A stretch of 19,903 bases of DNA from JBFEUI01 sp041547565. GTDB taxonomy: Bacteria > Pseudomonadota > Gammaproteobacteria > Thiohalomonadales > Thiohalomonadaceae. The notes under the pieces are model-generated. The model worked only from the letters and a program-made list of their open reading frames with translations. It was not told where the DNA came from and did not search any database. Within the stretch, counting starts at the first letter, position 1. Each line of letters opens with the position of its first letter. Below, one piece after another: positions 17,401 through 19,903 of the stretch. The DNA lies in NCBI GenBank assembly GCA_041547565.1, contig JBFEUI010000045.1, positions 1-19,903 of the forward strand. Direction: 5' to 3'. The translations under genes and the position numbers were made by a program.

Positions 17401-18494
17401 CCATCCTCAAGGACACCTTCGGCGAGAAAACCAGCATCGCCCGCATGGGGGATGACGAGTTTGGCGTGATGATGGAAGACACCTCCCGCAGCAAGGGCTA
17501 CGAGCTGACCAGCAAGGTACTCGACACGCTGCACGGCTTCGCCTTCAGCTGCGAGGAGAAGGACTTTGCCATCACCTCCAGTATCGGCCTGGTCGAACTC
17601 AGCGAGGCGACCGAATCGACCAATAACCTGATGAGTGCCGCCGAGTCAGCCTGTTTTGCCGCCAAGGAGGCCGGGCGCGACACTATCCAGATCTACAGCG
17701 CCGAGAACAAGCAGCTCGACCACCGCCAGAAACTGATGGAGTGGGTCGGTCGCATCAACAAGCTGTTTGACGCCGGCCTGATCAAGCTGCGCTGCCAGAA
17801 GATCGCGCCGCTCAAGGAACGGGTCCACTCCCTGCCGCACTACGAGATCCTGCTGGATGTCTATGACCAGGAGGGCAACCACGTGCCGCTGGAAGAGTTC
17901 ATCATGGCGGCGGAGCAGTACAACCGCATCCTCGATATCGACAACTTTGTCGTCGGCCAGGTATTCAGCTGGATTGAGGAGCACTATTCGATTATCAAAA
18001 ACAAATTCAACGGCTTCTCCATCAACCTCTCCGGCCGTTCGCTCAACGACCGCAAGTTCATGGATACGCTGCATGGCCGCATGAAGGATATCTCCTTCCC
18101 TGCCGACCTGGTCACCTTCGAAATCACCGAGACGCTGGCGATCAAGAACCTGGACAACGCTTCGCGCTTCATGAGCCGCCTGAAAGAGACCGGCTGCCGC
18201 TTCTCCCTCGATGACTTCGGCAGCGGCGTCTCCTCCTACTCCTACCTCAAGAGCCTGCCCGTCGACTACCTGAAGATCGACGGCATCTTTGTGAAGGACC
18301 TTGCCACCAGCACCAATGACTATGCGGTCATCAAGTCAATCAACGAGATCTCCCACGTCATGGGCAAACAGACGGTAGCGGAGTACGCGGTGGACGAAGT
18401 AGTCGTGCAAATCCTGCGCGACATCGGCATCGATTACGCCCAGGGCTTCGGCGTGGAGAAACCACGCCCCCTCGACTCGCTGGTTGGAAAATAG
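14469..18494 (+). CDS. PilZ-DUF1631-GGDEF-EAL cyclic di-GMP signalling protein
   Basis: This is a cytoplasmic 1341-residue protein. An N-terminal PilZ domain (about 1-105) has RAYPR (R5, R9) and DYCFGG (32-37), where Cys replaces the usual Ser of DxSxxG. Residues about 120-335 and 490-800 look like the DUF1631 family, split by a low-complexity Ala/Pro/Gly/Gln linker (about 340-480). A GGDEF-like domain (about 905-1075) reads GDDEF (994-998) and lacks an RxxD site, so cyclase activity is doubtful. The EAL-like domain (about 1090-1335) reads EIL (E1126) but keeps N1186, EITET, D1248-D1249, K1269, E1305 and Q1325, so phosphodiesterase activity is plausible. The GTG start has AAGGA upstream. The gene appears to be a single-gene unit. 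Proteins of this layout often influence surface attachment or motility (inference). Confidence 0.88.
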   Translation: MVENRAYPRYPLSLDVAVTLAGRQSFFCIARDYCFGGMYLMFNTQFAPGTPAAGQLRKGDQLVIDFTSPLDASAGSFRLQGEVAHAEDVGFGVQFTQQNIQALQALQQLSGQDAGEPQGAVAVDKGQYAELVTRLQGRIGEFAKSFIGQTMDEAHDALFNAADKAGSNKEQVAFFDLITAFKERRKGIIEGFIESVIERSRSLSEAIEFKAIEKPREEKAKLSLVDKDEFSDWLIGTTIITRLESHFSDPLYALEKRLDVISVSPINKQNDPVGPYILCHAFQDAVRELTFGKAQGELIYRVFERELKKALEDLYDELNNSLIEADIIPDISEEYEFVAPSSSSGHTAEADTGQSEIAAGEQLQPEAESGSAATPAADTAPRAAAQPAPATAPVSPQQGQTVPAIPGAAGSAQAGPPPAAPAAGGTATATAGTGAAPARVSGHGFNSISGLMSISRHAPQPGSQAPQGTAVSPGQPVSYYQPTDILQSINWLAQQHQSIGDLREQGSDVLSSVSEHLQQHAADDENEWQLDEQQSESLQFVENLLGYFRDDLLISDLSKKWVSRLEIPLLKASILDEDILHDTEHPAHQLINRIDQLGSTVPPGDKEREQELEHLVDGMIKRIDAEVEENPRVFSEVLGELDQQQAEQLAAYDHNVAEVLKECETKQKMNHARSDLVEDLNLRIGDREVPRILLALLDSGWKNLLLSTYVHKGPESELYQKHLDVIDQLYARLSGKPPFNSDVSLKDDAMYQWVAQVLGKVAKDKHRAKQLLSTLKYLFNTKTEEVQSIKVPRLSSEVFQPKKEKSAHKPKELSDTEWYNWLDRADTLSKNDLVKYRDPEGNERVLKLLWLDKAFSNYVFVSQAGNKVLDTTIDELANHLYRNTLTKVDEWDTPIMERATFSLLDKLHKEFSERASMDELTGLLNRRAFERYLTKLLEKTKTDQSKHIFSFFDIDRFNIINNTCGFESGDTLLLQFATILKDTFGEKTSIARMGDDEFGVMMEDTSRSKGYELTSKVLDTLHGFAFSCEEKDFAITSSIGLVELSEATESTNNLMSAAESACFAAKEAGRDTIQIYSAENKQLDHRQKLMEWVGRINKLFDAGLIKLRCQKIAPLKERVHSLPHYEILLDVYDQEGNHVPLEEFIMAAEQYNRILDIDNFVVGQVFSWIEEHYSIIKNKFNGFSINLSGRSLNDRKFMDTLHGRMKDISFPADLVTFEITETLAIKNLDNASRFMSRLKETGCRFSLDDFGSGVSSYSYLKSLPVDYLKIDGIFVKDLATSTNDYAVIKSINEISHVMGKQTVAEYAVDEVVVQILRDIGIDYAQGFGVEKPRPLDSLVGK

Positions 18495-18563
18495 GGCTCG
18501 CCGCACCGTTACATGCCGGTATCGGGGGTGTGCAGGCATTCCCGGGCGGTGTGCACCTGGCAC

Positions 18564-18577
18564 TTGATAAAGATCAA
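18564..18577 (+). promoter_or_regulatory. Perfect FNR/ANR-type binding site upstream of the dihaem cytochrome
   Basis: TTGAT-AAAG-ATCAA is an exact match to the FNR consensus. It is centred at 18570.5, about 85 bp before the cytochrome ATG. A class II start would be near 18612, with GAATAT (18600-18605) as a weak -10, leaving a leader of about 44 bases. Confidence 0.78.
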
Positions 18578-18655
18578 TGCCTTTGCAGGTCAACGGGGCG
18601 AATATCTCGGTCACTCGAAGTACCCCAATCAACCCTCTGTTTTATGTAGGAATTC

Positions 18656-19405
18656 ATGCACCGGACCAGCCCGAGCATCGTCATGCCCCAGTTCTTCAAA
18701 TACAGCTACCCCCTTCTTCTGCTCAGTGCACTTTTACTGACTCCACTGTATGCCACAGCAAGCGACACCGATGTGGTAAACGGCATGACCCCCAGCGGGG
18801 CGGATCTCTACAACGGTGAGGAGATCAACGAGCTGTGCGCTGGCTGCCACGGTGAATACGGTGAGGGCGGCAAGGAAGGTGAGTACCCGCGCATCGCCGG
18901 CCAACCCGAATCATTCATCATCAAGCAGATGCACCTGTTCCGCGATCGCAAGCGCCCCAACATCCCGATGCTGGAGTACGTGGACGAACGCCAGTTCCCC
19001 GACCAGGAGATTCTCGATATCTCGGCCTACCTCGCGCGTGTCAAGCTGGCGACCAAGCTGCCGCCCATCATCGAGGGCGAGGAGTTCAACGCCCACGAGC
19101 GCCTGCAGCTGACCAAGCGGCTGTTGAATATCGGTCGTGTGGAGGGGGATGTGAAAAAGGGCCGCAAGACCTACAACCGCGAGTGCCGCGCCTGTCACGG
19201 CGACAGGGGGCGCGGCGATCATGACAGCGGGGTTCCCATGCTGAGCGGCCAGTACATCAACTACCTCAAGCGCCAGGTCGAAAAGTACCGCAAGAAGATA
19301 CGCATCCACGACGAGGAGGCGCCGGATGAGGAGATTCTCAACGAGTTCAGCGATGCGGAGCTGCAGGATATCTACGCCTACCTGTCGATCGCCGATGACG
19401 ATTAG
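18656..19405 (+). CDS. Periplasmic dihaem cytochrome c (c4-like)
   Basis: This is a 249-residue exported electron carrier. After a signal peptide (about 1-36, ending LYATASD), two haem c domains follow, with CAGCH (61-65) and CRACH (177-181). Candidate axial methionines are in IPML (M105) and VPMLSGQY (M195). The pattern of CxxCH, then GxYPRIAGQ-like and later VPMLSGQYINYLKRQ, is that of cytochrome c4/c553-type tandem domains, which pass electrons to terminal oxidases or nitrogen-oxide reductases. The ATG at 18656 has TAGGA just upstream; ATG at 18683 gives a more compact signal peptide and is a possible alternative. A perfect FNR box lies upstream, so low-oxygen induction is likely. No partner oxidase gene is in the window. 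Confidence 0.9.
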   Translation: MHRTSPSIVMPQFFKYSYPLLLLSALLLTPLYATASDTDVVNGMTPSGADLYNGEEINELCAGCHGEYGEGGKEGEYPRIAGQPESFIIKQMHLFRDRKRPNIPMLEYVDERQFPDQEILDISAYLARVKLATKLPPIIEGEEFNAHERLQLTKRLLNIGRVEGDVKKGRKTYNRECRACHGDRGRGDHDSGVPMLSGQYINYLKRQVEKYRKKIRIHDEEAPDEEILNEFSDAELQDIYAYLSIADDD

Positions 19406-19463
19406 CTGTTATCATCGGCAGCGAGGCAACAGCCTTGTCTCATCACCCGCATGAAAAGAGTGA

Positions 19464-19903
19464 ATGATTGAACAAGTATCACAGTGTATTGAACTTCTGC
19501 GCAGAGAGCTGACAAGCTTCTCGCCGCAACACAGGCGCACAGACAGCCCGGGACTCTACACACTCTCCCTGCCACTAGCGCTGGACCATATTCCCGTCAT
19601 CGGCAGGCTACCCTCCCCGTTTCTCGTCTGGGCACGCCCCGACCGGCAGCATTACCGCATTGGTCTCGGTGTCGCCCTGCAGCTGAAAACAGGCGGCAGG
19701 GAGCGATTTCAACGCCTGCAACACTATTTCGAGCAGATCACAGCCAACTGGCAGCACGACAGCCACAGTGAAACGGCATCGCAACCGGGGGCATTTTGTG
19801 CCTTTGCCTTCGATCACGCCGATGCCATGGACGGACCGTGGCAGGGCGTGGCCAACAGCCTGATCACCGTTCCCGAGGTGCTGCTGGAGTTCCGCGAGGG
19901 CCA
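19464..19903 (+). CDS. Isochorismate synthase-like protein (partial, N-terminal part)
   Basis: The frame stays open from the ATG at 19464 to the window end (146 codons). The visible part, with FLVWARPDRQHYRIGLGVAL (about 53-72), FQRLQHYFEQITANW and PGAFCAFAFDHADAMDGPWQG (near 109-129), resembles the N-terminal region of MenF/EntC-type chorismate-utilising enzymes, which convert chorismate to isochorismate for menaquinone or siderophores. The catalytic C-terminal domain lies outside the window, so anthranilate or aminodeoxychorismate synthase cannot be fully excluded. AAGAG stands just before the ATG. It begins 58 bp after the cytochrome gene. Menaquinone synthesis would fit the anaerobic theme of the neighbourhood. 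Confidence 0.65.
   Translation, partial: MIEQVSQCIELLRRELTSFSPQHRRTDSPGLYTLSLPLALDHIPVIGRLPSPFLVWARPDRQHYRIGLGVALQLKTGGRERFQRLQHYFEQITANWQHDSHSETASQPGAFCAFAFDHADAMDGPWQGVANSLITVPEVLLEFREG

Noticed and set aside
18558..18575. Possible sigma-54 promoter beginning TGGCAC upstream of the cytochrome
   Set aside because: The required TTGC element at the right spacing is missing; the bases are explained by the FNR box.
19405..19433. Inverted repeat GCTGTT/AACAGC after the cytochrome gene as a terminator
   Set aside because: The arms are only six bases, the loop is 17 bases and there is no T-run.

Overview
The window reads as a stretch of G+C-rich proteobacterial chromosome, most likely from a respiratory gammaproteobacterium. 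This rests on the protein families: an RND pump, hybrid kinases, GGDEF/EAL proteins, a c4-like dihaem cytochrome, a SCO-type copper chaperone and an isochorismate synthase. Two FNR/ANR-type boxes also point to a facultatively anaerobic life with low-oxygen gene control. No tRNA, rRNA, CRISPR array, insertion sequence or phage gene was seen.

Layout. Positions 1-14104 are all coded on the minus strand; positions 14469-19903 are all on the plus strand. Reading the minus strand from right to left: (a) 14104-12295, a small exported two-cysteine protein followed by an unusual fusion of a ZnuA-like metal-binding-protein domain to a SCO1/SenC copper-chaperone domain, behind a well-formed FNR-type promoter; (b) 12131-9282, a four-PAS GGDEF-EAL protein with both catalytic sites intact; (c) 9189-8719, a small membrane-anchored protein with a possible YtkA/FixH-like fold; (d) 8610-2414, a three-gene unit of a cysteine-containing PstS-like periplasmic binding protein and two related hybrid histidine kinases, the second of which has a c-type haem motif in its sensor domain; (e) 2188-1, an RND efflux adaptor and the first third of its inner-membrane pump, overlapping by ATGA.

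On the plus strand come a 1341-residue PilZ-DUF1631-GGDEF-EAL protein (14469-18494), a dihaem c4-like cytochrome behind a perfect FNR box (18656-19405), and the start of an isochorismate synthase-like gene (19464 to the window end), which would feed menaquinone or siderophore synthesis.

How it fits together. The common themes are periplasmic redox and metal handling (SCO fusion, possible YtkA-like protein, haem-binding kinase, cytochrome c, quinone precursor enzyme) and signal processing through phosphorelay and cyclic di-GMP. The two FNR-like sites both sit in front of redox genes, so these are probably induced under oxygen limitation. The two hybrid kinases have no Hpt protein or DNA-binding response regulator beside them, so their output lies elsewhere. 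The most unusual items are the ZnuA-SCO fusion, in which all three metal-binding histidine positions of the ZnuA half are replaced, and the binding-protein plus twin-kinase unit.
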